This document shows positions 16,401 through 23,214 of a stretch of DNA of 37,673 bases, piece after piece. The translations under genes were made by a program, and so were the position numbers. Below the pieces are notes generated by a model. That model had not been told where the DNA came from and made no database searches. It saw only the letters and a program-made list of their open reading frames with translations. This DNA is from an uncultured Microscilla sp. (lineage in GTDB: Bacteria; Bacteroidota; Bacteroidia; Cytophagales; Microscillaceae), in assembly GCF_947493425.1 (NCBI RefSeq), contig NZ_CANLRP010000081.1, positions 1 to 37,673 of the forward strand, in the 5' to 3' direction. Each line of letters starts with the position of its first letter. The stretch's first letter is position 1.

Positions 16401-17534
16401 GTACAAACTGCCAACCCTGCGGTTACGTCATTGTTTGGCTACGAACCTGAGGAAGTAATAGGGCAAAACATTAAAATGTTGATGCCTCATAAGTATGCCT
16501 CAGAACACGATGGTTACTTACAACATTATGCCAATACAGGAGAAAAGAAAATAATTGGGATAGGCCGAAAGGTAGAGGCTCAGAAAAAGGACGGAACCGT
16601 GTTTGACGCTTATATTTCGGTGTCAGAGTTTATAATGGATGAAGAGGTCGTTTATACTGGGTTTATACGCGACATCAGCGACTTAGCCAATACCCAAAGG
16701 GAACTACAGGAGCAACTTGAACAAGTACGCACTACCCAAGATGAAGTACGCCGACAAGCTACTGAGTTGGAAAAAAGCAAAAAACAGGCAGAAGCGGTAC
16801 TTAATACGGCAATAGATGTAATTATTACGATGAACCGACAAGGCATTGTACAAACTGCCAACCCTGCGGTTACGTCATTGTTTGGCTACGAACCTGAGGA
16901 AGTAATAGGGCAAAACATTAAAATGTTGATGCCTCATAAGTACGCCTCAGAACACGATGGCTACTTACAACATTATGCCAGTACAGGCGAAAAGAAAATA
17001 ATTGGGATAGGCCGAAAGGTAGAGGCTCAAAAAAAGGACGGAACCGTGTTTGACGCTCATATTTCGGTGTCGGAGTTTAAGGTAAACCAAGAGGTCTTTT
17101 ATGCTGGTTTTATTCGTGATATTAGCCAAGCTACCTCGACACAAAAAGTGCTCGAAAAGCAAGCAAAAATATCGGAGATGAACCAGGAAAAAATGCAGGC
17201 TATTTTAAATACTGCCATTGATGTAATTATTACCATGGATCGCCGAGGTATTGTACAGTCGGTAAACCCTGCAGTAACCAACTTATTGGGCTATGAGCCC
17301 GAAGAAGTTATAGGGCAAAATATAAAAATGTTGATGCCCCAGCATTATGCCAAGCAACATGATGCTCACTTAAAAAACTACGCTGATACTGGCAAAAAGA
17401 ATATCATAGGAGTAGGACGCCAGGTAGAAGCCCAGCACAAAGACGGAACCGTGTTTGATGCACACATTTCGGTATCGGAGTTTACACTAGGTGGTGAAGT
17501 AATGTACGCCGGTTTTATTCATAAACTTAACTAA
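13458..17534 (+). CDS. GAF plus eight-PAS sensor/scaffold protein without an output domain
   Basis: 1358 residues, no signal peptide or membrane helix, so cytoplasmic. Order: short N-terminal coil; GAF domain about 40-195; coiled coil 200-245; three PAS domains of the chemoreceptor/Aer type (about 250-355, 370-477, 493-600; each with GKHHRMF or KHHQIF and EIWIKG-type strands); coiled coil 605-648; then five FixL-like PAS domains (about 648-762, 811-925, 960-1074, 1109-1223, 1246-1358) with PEEVIGQNIKMLMP, SEHDGYLQ and IIGIGRKVEAQKKDGTVFDA. FixL's haem-ligand His precedes IIGIGR; here it is Lys or Asn, so His-ligated haem is unlikely. The three middle FixL-like units repeat with a period of exactly 447 bp. 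The protein ends at the last PAS strand: no kinase, cyclase, GGDEF or methyl-accepting part. Followed 31 bp later by a BLUF gene. Confidence 0.9.
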   Translation: MKNGQTSDHKEVTHGIDHYVELAQKLEQENEQMKARLWVDSNLTKFDDVLRSNYDKSLVEFADAVIFHLAKLTQSLRGTFFTLNQETQQVEATAGYACTVETLAKSTFQIGEGLIGQAIKGQETIILDNIPANNMVLEASMGQLSGNCVVVIPLMFNQEAYGAVELLYLQEVAPRYLNLLERLGGNIASMLNSIQNNIKTRDLLTEAKELERELLTQEEELRQNMEELTATQEKMYKKEKELSSNVNAINQTISTIEFDMKGMVLNANQLFLQLTEYEFDDIIGKHHRMFVDQEYAQTTAYQDFWDSLRKGKTHSAEFKSIGNQGKEIWLRASYTPVKGGDGTPYKIMQFALDITPEKKLRQDLANQLEAIDRSSAVIEFDLSGNILTANDTFLQAFGYTLHDLKDKHHQIFVASEYQRSEEYRQFWQKLQNGQFIEGEFKQYTQSGEEIWIKGNYNPILDINGKPYKVIQFASDITQEKKLSQDLDNQMAAINKSNAVVEFDLNGHVTDANELFSQLTGYQLEEVRGKHHQIFIDAQEAQSDEYSQFWHKLQNGQFIEGEFKRLTKEGEKIWIKGSYNPIIGLDGEPYKVVKYAVDITQQRMLQMQNAQQLEEIKAVEEEMRQNMEELVATQDELNRQAKEVSRNKQLNDAVLNTAVDVIITMNYRGIIQSINPAVTALFGYEPEEVIGQNIKILMPHKYASKHDGYLKNYAETRQRKIIGIGRKVEAQKKDGTVFDAYISVSEFKMDEEVVYTGFIRDISDLANTQRELQEQLEQVRTTEEELRQNLEEMAATQDEIHRQATELEKSKKQAEAVLNTAIDVIITMNRQGIVQTANPAVTSLFGYKPEEVIGQNIKMLMPHKYASEHDGYLQHYANTGEKKIIGIGRKVEAQKKDGTVFDAYISVSEFTMDEEVVYTGFIRDISDLANTQRELQEQLEQVRTAQDEVHRQATELEKSKKQAEAVLNTAIDVIITMNRQGIVQTANPAVTSLFGYEPEEVIGQNIKMLMPHKYASEHDGYLQHYANTGEKKIIGIGRKVEAQKKDGTVFDAYISVSEFIMDEEVVYTGFIRDISDLANTQRELQEQLEQVRTTQDEVRRQATELEKSKKQAEAVLNTAIDVIITMNRQGIVQTANPAVTSLFGYEPEEVIGQNIKMLMPHKYASEHDGYLQHYASTGEKKIIGIGRKVEAQKKDGTVFDAHISVSEFKVNQEVFYAGFIRDISQATSTQKVLEKQAKISEMNQEKMQAILNTAIDVIITMDRRGIVQSVNPAVTNLLGYEPEEVIGQNIKMLMPQHYAKQHDAHLKNYADTGKKNIIGVGRQVEAQHKDGTVFDAHISVSEFTLGGEVMYAGFIHKLN
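15858..17090 (+). repeat. In-frame 447-bp tandem repeats encoding PAS plus coiled-coil units
   Basis: Three consecutive units start at about 15858, 16305 and 16752, a period of exactly 447 bp (149 codons). They are nearly identical at DNA level over long stretches, including synonymous positions (for example GCAGAAGC.GTACTTAATAC at 15894, 16341 and 16788). The third decays after about 17090. The exact period and low divergence point to recent duplication or ongoing gene conversion. Confidence 0.88.
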
Positions 17535-17565
17535 ACTTTTTTCAAACCAAACCTTATCAAAAATT

Positions 17566-17979
17566 ATGTTGTCAGAACTCTTGTACATCAGTTTTAGAAA
17601 CTCTTCCTGTACCAATGAAGAGGTAGAAAAGATACTTAAGCAAAGTATACAAAACAATGGCAAAAAAAATATTACGGGGGTGCTCTTGTACTCGAAAGTT
17701 CAGTTTTTGCAAGTACTGGAAGGAGATAATGAAGAGATTGTGACCTTGTACGACAAAATTAAAACTGATTCGCGCCATGACAAAGCCCTGATGCTGTCGC
17801 TCAAGCCAATCAAAGAACGTTTTTTTCCTAGCTGGCAGATGGCTGGTAAAGAAATGGACTCTGAATATCAATTTTTGAGCACGCTGCAAGAGAAGGAAAA
17901 AAAAGAGTTTCAGCAACTACTAGAGGGAGAAACCAACAGCAATGCAGTAAAGATTATATCAAGGCTCTTTAATGACTAA
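17566..17979 (+). CDS. BLUF-domain blue-light sensor protein
   Basis: 137 residues: a BLUF (sensor of blue light using FAD) domain (1-95) plus a short charged helical tail, and no effector domain. All photocycle residues are visible by comparison with AppA: Tyr7 (LLYIS), Asn35 (NITGVLL), Gln49 (FLQVLEG), Trp90 and Met92 (FPSWQMA). BLUF proteins bind FAD and rearrange the Gln hydrogen bonds in light, and single-domain members act through protein contacts. It begins 31 bp after the eight-PAS gene, so the two are probably co-transcribed, which suggests the PAS protein as partner. Ends at a strong terminator. Confidence 0.93.
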   Translation: MLSELLYISFRNSSCTNEEVEKILKQSIQNNGKKNITGVLLYSKVQFLQVLEGDNEEIVTLYDKIKTDSRHDKALMLSLKPIKERFFPSWQMAGKEMDSEYQFLSTLQEKEKKEFQQLLEGETNSNAVKIISRLFND

Positions 17980-18302
17980 CTTCAACAATAAAAGTAGACA
18001 TTATATGTATCAAACCCTTGCCATTTACCATCAGCAAGGGTTTTTGTTGCCCTTCTTCAAAATAAGAAGCAAAGACTTAAATTTTCCTACTACGGCTGCC
18101 ATTCGCCCATTCTTCACAACAACAAACTAAACCCACCCAATACAACCTCAGTCCAGGGCTGTATTTTTAGTCAAAAAAACAAAAACAAACCCTATAAAAG
18201 CTAAAATAGCAATATTTTCGGTTAAATTATTGTTATCTAACTATAGAAAAAATCATCTCAACGGGCTAAACAAAAGGCTTAGCTTTGCCAAAATAAATTT
18301 AT
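17980..18302. other. Intergenic region between BLUF and phosphatase 2
   Basis: 323 bp. Holds the BLUF terminator (18012-18046) and, on the plus strand, a TAGCTTTG box at 18280-18287 just 15 bp before the next ATG, with no TTG at the usual distance. No gene seen. Confidence 0.45.
18012..18046 (+). terminator. Rho-independent terminator of the PAS-BLUF pair
   Basis: AAACCCTTGC (18012-18021) pairs with GCAAGGGTTT (18034-18043), a 10-bp stem with a 12-nt loop and trailing Ts, 32 bp after the BLUF stop codon. Confidence 0.88.
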
Positions 18303-20843
18303 ATGAGAATGGACAACAACAATATGCTTAGGTCTGCTTTATTCATTTGTTTATCCATCCTTCTATCAACAGCTACCAGTATTTATGCACAATCATCTAC
18401 CGATGAATTATTACAAAAAGCCAGAAATAGCAAACAAAAAAAACAATATGCTACCGCACTAGATTTTTACCTGCAGGCTTCGCAGGCTTATGCCAGAAAA
18501 AACAACGCTCAAAAACTATCATTGGTAAACTATGAAACAGGTTTATTGTATGAGCAATGGGGAGTAAACGAGAAAGCCCTGGAGTACTACTTATTGGCAT
18601 ACAAGACCAACCCTGATATTACCATTACCAACCGCATAGGCAACGCTTATACACAACTTGGCAATTATGACAAGGCATTGATCTATCACCAGCGGTCGTT
18701 GGCTATATACGAACAAAAAAATGACTTGCCAGGTCAAATAGCTTCGCTCAAACGCCTCATTGACATTTACAATGTGAAATCGCAGTTTACAAAAGCGCTG
18801 GAATATAGTCAGAAAATGCGCCAACTTCAGGAAAAAACAGGGAATAAAAAAGGGATAGCCGAAGCAGTAAACAGAATTGGTTATTTTTACAAATATACTA
18901 ATCAACTCCCTCAGTCGCTCCAGGCGTTTACGGAGGCACTTCAACTATACAAGGAGTTAAACGACCTTGAGCAAATGTGTACCATTCTTACCAACAAAGG
19001 GGTAATTTACCAGTTACTAGGTGATAACAAGAACTCTTTACTGTCTTTTTTTGAGGCGGCTAAAATTAGAGAAAGCCAAAAAAAAGAAGTCCAGATTGCC
19101 GAACTGTGTAACTATATAGCAGCAGTGTATGTGGTGATGGGTGACGATGAAAACGCACAGTTATACACTGAACGGGCAATTAAATTTGGTAAAAATGCCC
19201 ACAGCAAGGCAACGCTCATGAGAAGCTACGAAACGCTTTCTACGATTTACCAACACCGAGGCAGCAACCGCCGAGCCTTGAAGTATTACAAACTACATGC
19301 TAAAATTAAAGATGAACTCGCTGCTCAAGCCAATCAAAAGCAAAAAGCTTTGCTACAAAAACAGGCCGTTGTAGACAAAAAAGAAAAAGAGCTACGCTTG
19401 TTGTTGGTAGACAAAGAAGTACAGGGGCTGGCGCTAAATAAAGCAAAACTGGAAGCAGAAAAAAAAGCTAAAGAAAATGAGTTGTTGAGACGCGACAAGG
19501 AGCTATTGCGCCAAACCCAGGCGCTACAACAAGCCAAACTACAACAACAAGCACTAGAACAACAAAAAGCCAAACAAAGTCTGTTGCTAACTCAACAACA
19601 ATTGAATAAAGAAAAACAAGCCAAGAAAATAGCCTTGCTACAGCAACAAGGTAAGCTGCAAAAACTTGCCATTGAACAAAAAGAGCTCAAGGAAAAGGAG
19701 ATTCAAAAAGAAAATGAACTGCTACAAAAAAGCAAAGAGGTTCAAGCACTAAAGCTGCAAAGTGAAAAGAACAAAAGGAAAGAACGGGAAAAATTTTACA
19801 TTGGTGCTGGTATATTACTCTCTATTATTATTGTATTGGTGTTGGGTAGTTTTATCATGGCAAGACGCGCCAACAAAAAACTGGAAACAAAAAATAATGT
19901 GATAGAAAGCAAAAATGCCCTGCTGGAAACCAAACAAGAGGAGATTGAGACTCAAAACAATGAGTTACAGAAAAAACAACAAGAAATTGCTACCCAAAAT
20001 GAGGAGTTGATGCAAAACCAGGAAGAAATTATTGCTCAACGTGATTTTATTGAATCGAGTAACCAGAAATTGCTCCGCCAGAACGATAAAATTATGGCAA
20101 GCATCAACTACGCCCAAAACATTCAGCAGGCAATTTTGCCTTTCAATGAAAGAATGGGCGAAACACTTGAGGATCATTTTGTAATGTATAAGCCCAAAGA
20201 TGTGGTTTCGGGGGATTTTTATTGGATGAATAAAATTGAAGATCAAATATTTATTGCTGCGGTTGACTGCACCGGACATGGGGTGCCAGGGGCGTTTATG
20301 AGTATGATCGGATTTTCATTGCTCAACGAAATAGTAAACGAGAAACGGGTAAAAAGTCCGGCAAGCATTCTAGAGCAATTGCACCTTGGGGTAAGGTTTG
20401 CGCTCAAGCAGGCCAAATCAGACAATACAGATGGCATGGATGTTTGCTTTTGCAGAATAGATGAAACTAAGGAAAGCAAAGTATTGGTTACATTTGCAGG
20501 AGCCAAACGTTCGTTGTATTATGTAAATGACGGCAATATTGGTCAACTCAAAGGCGATCGCACCAGTATTGGAGGGTGGCAACACGAAAAAAAACGTGAA
20601 TTTACTAATGAAGAAATAACGTTGAATAAAGGTGACCTTATTTATTTGACTACAGATGGGTATGTAGATATGCCTAGCCCCAAACGACGCAGTTTTACCG
20701 AAAAAGGACTACTAAAAGTAATCGAAGAGGCCAAGTTGTTGCCTATGAAAGAGCAAATAACGGTATTTGAGCAAGCCCTTGCCAAACACCAAAAAAACGC
20801 CGAACAACGTGATGATATTACCATAATAGGGGTACAAGTATAA
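18303..20843 (+). CDS. TPR / long coiled-coil / transmembrane / SpoIIE-type PP2C phosphatase (sensor phosphatase 2)
   Basis: 846 residues. Signal peptide about 8-30 (end IYAQS); TPR array about 35-335 in the periplasm; a very long charged coiled coil about 335-497 (Lys, Glu and Gln heptads); transmembrane helix 499-520; a second coiled coil 525-600; then a SpoIIE/PP2C domain about 610-846 with SGDFYW (636-641), AAVDCTGHGVPGAFM (652-666), NTDGMDVCF and LTTDGYVD. It has the same layout as the 9292-11262 protein, with a longer stalk. The start may be Met1, Met3 or Met8; Met8 gives the most typical signal peptide. It is convergent with the HPt/receiver pair, with only 22 bp between stop codons and no terminator. 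Confidence 0.92.
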   Translation: MRMDNNNMLRSALFICLSILLSTATSIYAQSSTDELLQKARNSKQKKQYATALDFYLQASQAYARKNNAQKLSLVNYETGLLYEQWGVNEKALEYYLLAYKTNPDITITNRIGNAYTQLGNYDKALIYHQRSLAIYEQKNDLPGQIASLKRLIDIYNVKSQFTKALEYSQKMRQLQEKTGNKKGIAEAVNRIGYFYKYTNQLPQSLQAFTEALQLYKELNDLEQMCTILTNKGVIYQLLGDNKNSLLSFFEAAKIRESQKKEVQIAELCNYIAAVYVVMGDDENAQLYTERAIKFGKNAHSKATLMRSYETLSTIYQHRGSNRRALKYYKLHAKIKDELAAQANQKQKALLQKQAVVDKKEKELRLLLVDKEVQGLALNKAKLEAEKKAKENELLRRDKELLRQTQALQQAKLQQQALEQQKAKQSLLLTQQQLNKEKQAKKIALLQQQGKLQKLAIEQKELKEKEIQKENELLQKSKEVQALKLQSEKNKRKEREKFYIGAGILLSIIIVLVLGSFIMARRANKKLETKNNVIESKNALLETKQEEIETQNNELQKKQQEIATQNEELMQNQEEIIAQRDFIESSNQKLLRQNDKIMASINYAQNIQQAILPFNERMGETLEDHFVMYKPKDVVSGDFYWMNKIEDQIFIAAVDCTGHGVPGAFMSMIGFSLLNEIVNEKRVKSPASILEQLHLGVRFALKQAKSDNTDGMDVCFCRIDETKESKVLVTFAGAKRSLYYVNDGNIGQLKGDRTSIGGWQHEKKREFTNEEITLNKGDLIYLTTDGYVDMPSPKRRSFTEKGLLKVIEEAKLLPMKEQITVFEQALAKHQKNAEQRDDITIIGVQV

Positions 20844-20865
20844 CTATACCGCCCCACGCCTTATA

Positions 20866-21216
20866 TTAAGGTGTCAACCTCTGCGCAATTTTATGCCGAT
20901 GCAGCATGCAAAGGGTATTTACCTCGTCCAGGCATTGGGTCAATTGTTGGGGGGTGTAAACAGTGCTTGCCACGAGTTGCCGGCCTTGCTCAGCGGCTTT
21001 GTACATATCTTCTATGGCATACATTTTTACCGCAAATTTTATTTTATGAATAGCAAAACTCAATTGTTCCGGGCTGGCTTGTTGCACACCCTCCTTATAA
21101 GCCCCCAAAAACTCGTCAAGGGTTTCTATAAACAGGGCATCCATTTCTTTGCGAAATTCAGGGTCATCCTGCCCCATTTCTGCCAGCGATTCTATCAGTG
21201 ATTTATCTTTAGACAT
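20866..21216 (-). CDS. Histidine phosphotransfer (HPt) domain protein
   Basis: 116 residues, all helical, stand-alone. Seen: His57 in AIHKIKFAVKMY, which fits the HPt pattern H-x-x-K, with Lys60 beside it and an upstream helix ALFIETLDEFLGAYKEG typical of the four-helix HPt bundle. It carries phosphate between a hybrid kinase and a receiver. It follows the receiver gene by 9 bp in the same direction, so the pair is an operon. No histidine kinase is encoded in the window, so the phosphodonor must lie elsewhere. Confidence 0.82.
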   Translation of the reverse strand: MSKDKSLIESLAEMGQDDPEFRKEMDALFIETLDEFLGAYKEGVQQASPEQLSFAIHKIKFAVKMYAIEDMYKAAEQGRQLVASTVYTPQQLTQCLDEVNTLCMLHRHKIAQRLTP

Positions 21217-21225
21217 TGGTGTTAT

Positions 21226-21672
21226 TTAGTTCGTATTTATTTTTCTGTCATTTAGTCTTTGCTGAATGTAGTACCCTATTGTTTGATGAAAAGTAGTTGG
21301 TTTTAGAGGTTTCAACAACACATCATCCATTCCTGCCTCCATCATACTTGTTCTGGTACCTTTCATAGCATCGGCGGTGAGCGCAATTATTGGCACAGTC
21401 AACGCATACTGCTGCCGCAAAAGCTGGGTGGCTTCTATTCCATTTATGTTGGGTAGGTGTATATCCATCAACACCAGGTCGATGCTTTGGGGAGCTTGGG
21501 ATATTTTTTCGATGGCTTCTTCGGCAGAGTTTACAAATACAGTGTGTAACGACCAATTTTTCAGCAACTCATTAATAATCATACAGTTGATGTCATCATC
21601 ATCTATCACCATTAGGTAAAACTCTTCCTCTTCCAGTAGTTTTGAGGTTAACTCCGCTGAATACTGTGCCAT
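21226..21672 (-). CDS. Single-domain response regulator (CheY-like receiver)
   Basis: 148 residues. Receiver motifs: acidic cluster IDDDD (24-27), phosphorylation site Asp70 (LVLMDIHLPN), Thr99 (ALTADA) and Lys121 (LLKPLKP). The wording INGIEATQLLR and MDDVLLKPLKP is typical of the receivers attached to hybrid kinases, so this may be a detached REC unit. ATG 21672 is chosen because the longer frame would start with TTG at 21720 and add residues outside the fold. No DNA-binding or enzymatic output. First gene of a two-gene operon with the HPt protein. Confidence 0.88.
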   Translation of the reverse strand: MAQYSAELTSKLLEEEEFYLMVIDDDDINCMIINELLKNWSLHTVFVNSAEEAIEKISQAPQSIDLVLMDIHLPNINGIEATQLLRQQYALTVPIIALTADAMKGTRTSMMEAGMDDVLLKPLKPTTFHQTIGYYIQQRLNDRKINTN

Positions 21673-22069
21673 AGTTATTCTATTTATTAAGTTGGAGGTA
21701 AAATACAGAAGATCATCCAAAGACCAACTAATTGAGTAACACCTTCGACATAAGTTATTACAAAATACTCAAATTTATTAAAATAACCAGCTAAAAGCCT
21801 AGGTGTTTTCTAATGTTAAGCACTTAAGAAGTGGACAGGTTACTACTTCTACTGTAATTTGACTTGCGTGTCAAGGAGGACAAAAATAAAGCGGCACTCG
21901 TTGCTACGCGGGTGCCGCTTCTGCTTTAAACAACAGGGATAAATTTAATAATTAACCCAAGTTGCAGCATATAAACTGTAAAAGCTTAACTTACAGTCAT
22001 TTATATATTTCAGGTACGAATATAACTGGCACTTGAAGCTTGTCGCTTGTACCTCGCCACTTCAATTAA
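21673..22069. other. Intergenic region between receiver and HMA genes
   Basis: 397 bp. The leader of the receiver gene (-) has a TAAATTTG box on the minus strand (plus coordinates 21770-21777). The stem-loop at 21889-21920 ends the metal cluster. No gene seen. Confidence 0.45.
21882..21920 (-). terminator. Terminator of the metal cluster (minus strand)
   Basis: AAGCGGCAC (21889-21897) pairs with GTGCCGCTT (21912-21920), a 9-bp GC-rich stem with a 14-nt loop. Read on the minus strand it is followed by a T-rich tract (21888 to 21882). It lies about 150 bp downstream of the HMA-domain gene. Confidence 0.7.
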
Positions 22070-22435
22070 TTAGTTGTCGTGTCCTCCTTTTTGACAACAA
22101 GCGGGTAGTTTGTGATAGGCTTTTTGCTCAGCAATTACTTTGTCGGCATCATACCCTACTTTAGACACTGCCTTGCGTAGTTTGTCGGGATTAGTTTTAC
22201 GGGTTTTGTAAGTAACCGTTAACATTTTTGACTCTACATCTAACACCGCTTTTTTCACTCCTCTTTCATAAGCCATTGCCTTCTCAATACGATCTTTGCA
22301 CATGCCACATTGTGCCGAAGTTTTGATGGAAAGAGTGGCTACTTTTTTACGCTTTTTTGTTTTTTGTGCTTGTGCCTGTACAACAAAGCCCAACACAAAA
22401 ATAAAACTTAACCAAATCAGTTTATTATTTTTCAT
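22070..22435 (-). CDS. Periplasmic heavy-metal-associated (HMA) domain protein
   Basis: 121 residues. Signal peptide 1-24 (end VQAQAQ), Lys-rich linker, then an HMA fold (about 33-103) with the metal motif Cys43-Gly-Met-Cys46 (AQCGMCKDRIEKAM). The C-terminal tail adds Cys113-Cys114 and a His (PACCQKGGHDN), a possible second site. HMA domains bind soft ions such as Cu(I) or Zn(II) and pass them to partners; being exported, this one would work in the periplasm. Last gene of the cluster, followed by a terminator. Confidence 0.88.
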   Translation of the reverse strand: MKNNKLIWLSFIFVLGFVVQAQAQKTKKRKKVATLSIKTSAQCGMCKDRIEKAMAYERGVKKAVLDVESKMLTVTYKTRKTNPDKLRKAVSKVGYDADKVIAEQKAYHKLPACCQKGGHDN

Positions 22436-22533
22436 AAATATGTGTATTTATTAAGTAGCGACAAGCCTTTCGATACTTATACGCCTGGCTACTTATATTA
22501 AAAATATATTATTTACTAAAATTAACGTTGCTT

Positions 22534-23046
22534 TTACAAGTTGAACCTTACCCCTAGGGCAGCATCAATCCAAGCCCAACCCGCAGCTGGTGCAAGTTCA
22601 ATGTATGGTCCAAAATCAAGGAAAAAAGATACAGGACTGGCAGAAACAAAATATTCCAGCCCAAACACCCCGGTTACTCCTACTCCCAAGGCATTTTCTT
22701 CCCGGTTAATGTCTCTGTCCCAATAGCGGCGAGAGCTCAACTGGCCTCCAAAACCAAAGTACAAATCCAGCCCTTGGGTGTTGCCCGCACTTAGCTGCCA
22801 AAGATAATTGGCTCCTATGACCAAACTACGGCGAAACTCTCCTTTCCAGTATTTACGCCCGCGAGAATAGCCCCAGCCGTTCGAACCAATATTAAACTCC
22901 AGGGCGTTTTTACCACCTAAGTATTTCTTAATATTCAGACCTGTAGGTTCGCCCACACGCAACCCAAATGCCCAATCTTTCTTTTGTGCCTGGCTCAACT
23001 GAACCACTCCAAATAACATGAATGCTATGCATAGTATTTTTTTCAT
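22534..23046 (-). CDS. Small outer-membrane beta-barrel-like protein
   Basis: 170 residues. Signal peptide 1-20 (end LSQAQ). The rest alternates polar and aromatic residues in short beta strands (WAFGLRVGEPTG, SLVIGANYLWQL, GLDLYFGFGGQL, GVGVTGVFGLEYFVS) and ends in Phe-Asn-Leu (ALGVRFNL), the pattern of an eight-strand outer-membrane barrel. No enzymatic motif and no named family recognised. It lies between the HMA gene (98 bp away) and the TonB receptor gene (168 bp), so it may be part of the same cluster, although the gaps would allow separate transcription. Confidence 0.75.
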   Translation of the reverse strand: MKKILCIAFMLFGVVQLSQAQKKDWAFGLRVGEPTGLNIKKYLGGKNALEFNIGSNGWGYSRGRKYWKGEFRRSLVIGANYLWQLSAGNTQGLDLYFGFGGQLSSRRYWDRDINREENALGVGVTGVFGLEYFVSASPVSFFLDFGPYIELAPAAGWAWIDAALGVRFNL

Positions 23047-23214
23047 ATTTGCTCTATTTTGGTTGGTTAATTATTAAAAATCTGTTATTCTTATTTTCAA
23101 CAGCTTCAATATCTATTTTGAAGCCTGAAGGTGTATTTTAAATATTGTTCTCTCTTGCCTTGTCTGATACTATAGCACAAGTACTGCTAAAACACAAACT
23201 ATAATTATCGCCAT

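Noticed and set aside
17099..17281. Reverse-strand frames within the PAS repeats (also near 15716, 16205 and 16652)
   Set aside because: They recur at the same place in each repeat because the forward DNA is repeated, and they are shadows of the PAS gene.
15400..17534. FixL-type haem oxygen sensor
   Set aside because: The His before IIGIGR is Lys or Asn in every unit and no histidine kinase follows, so the FixL name is not justified.
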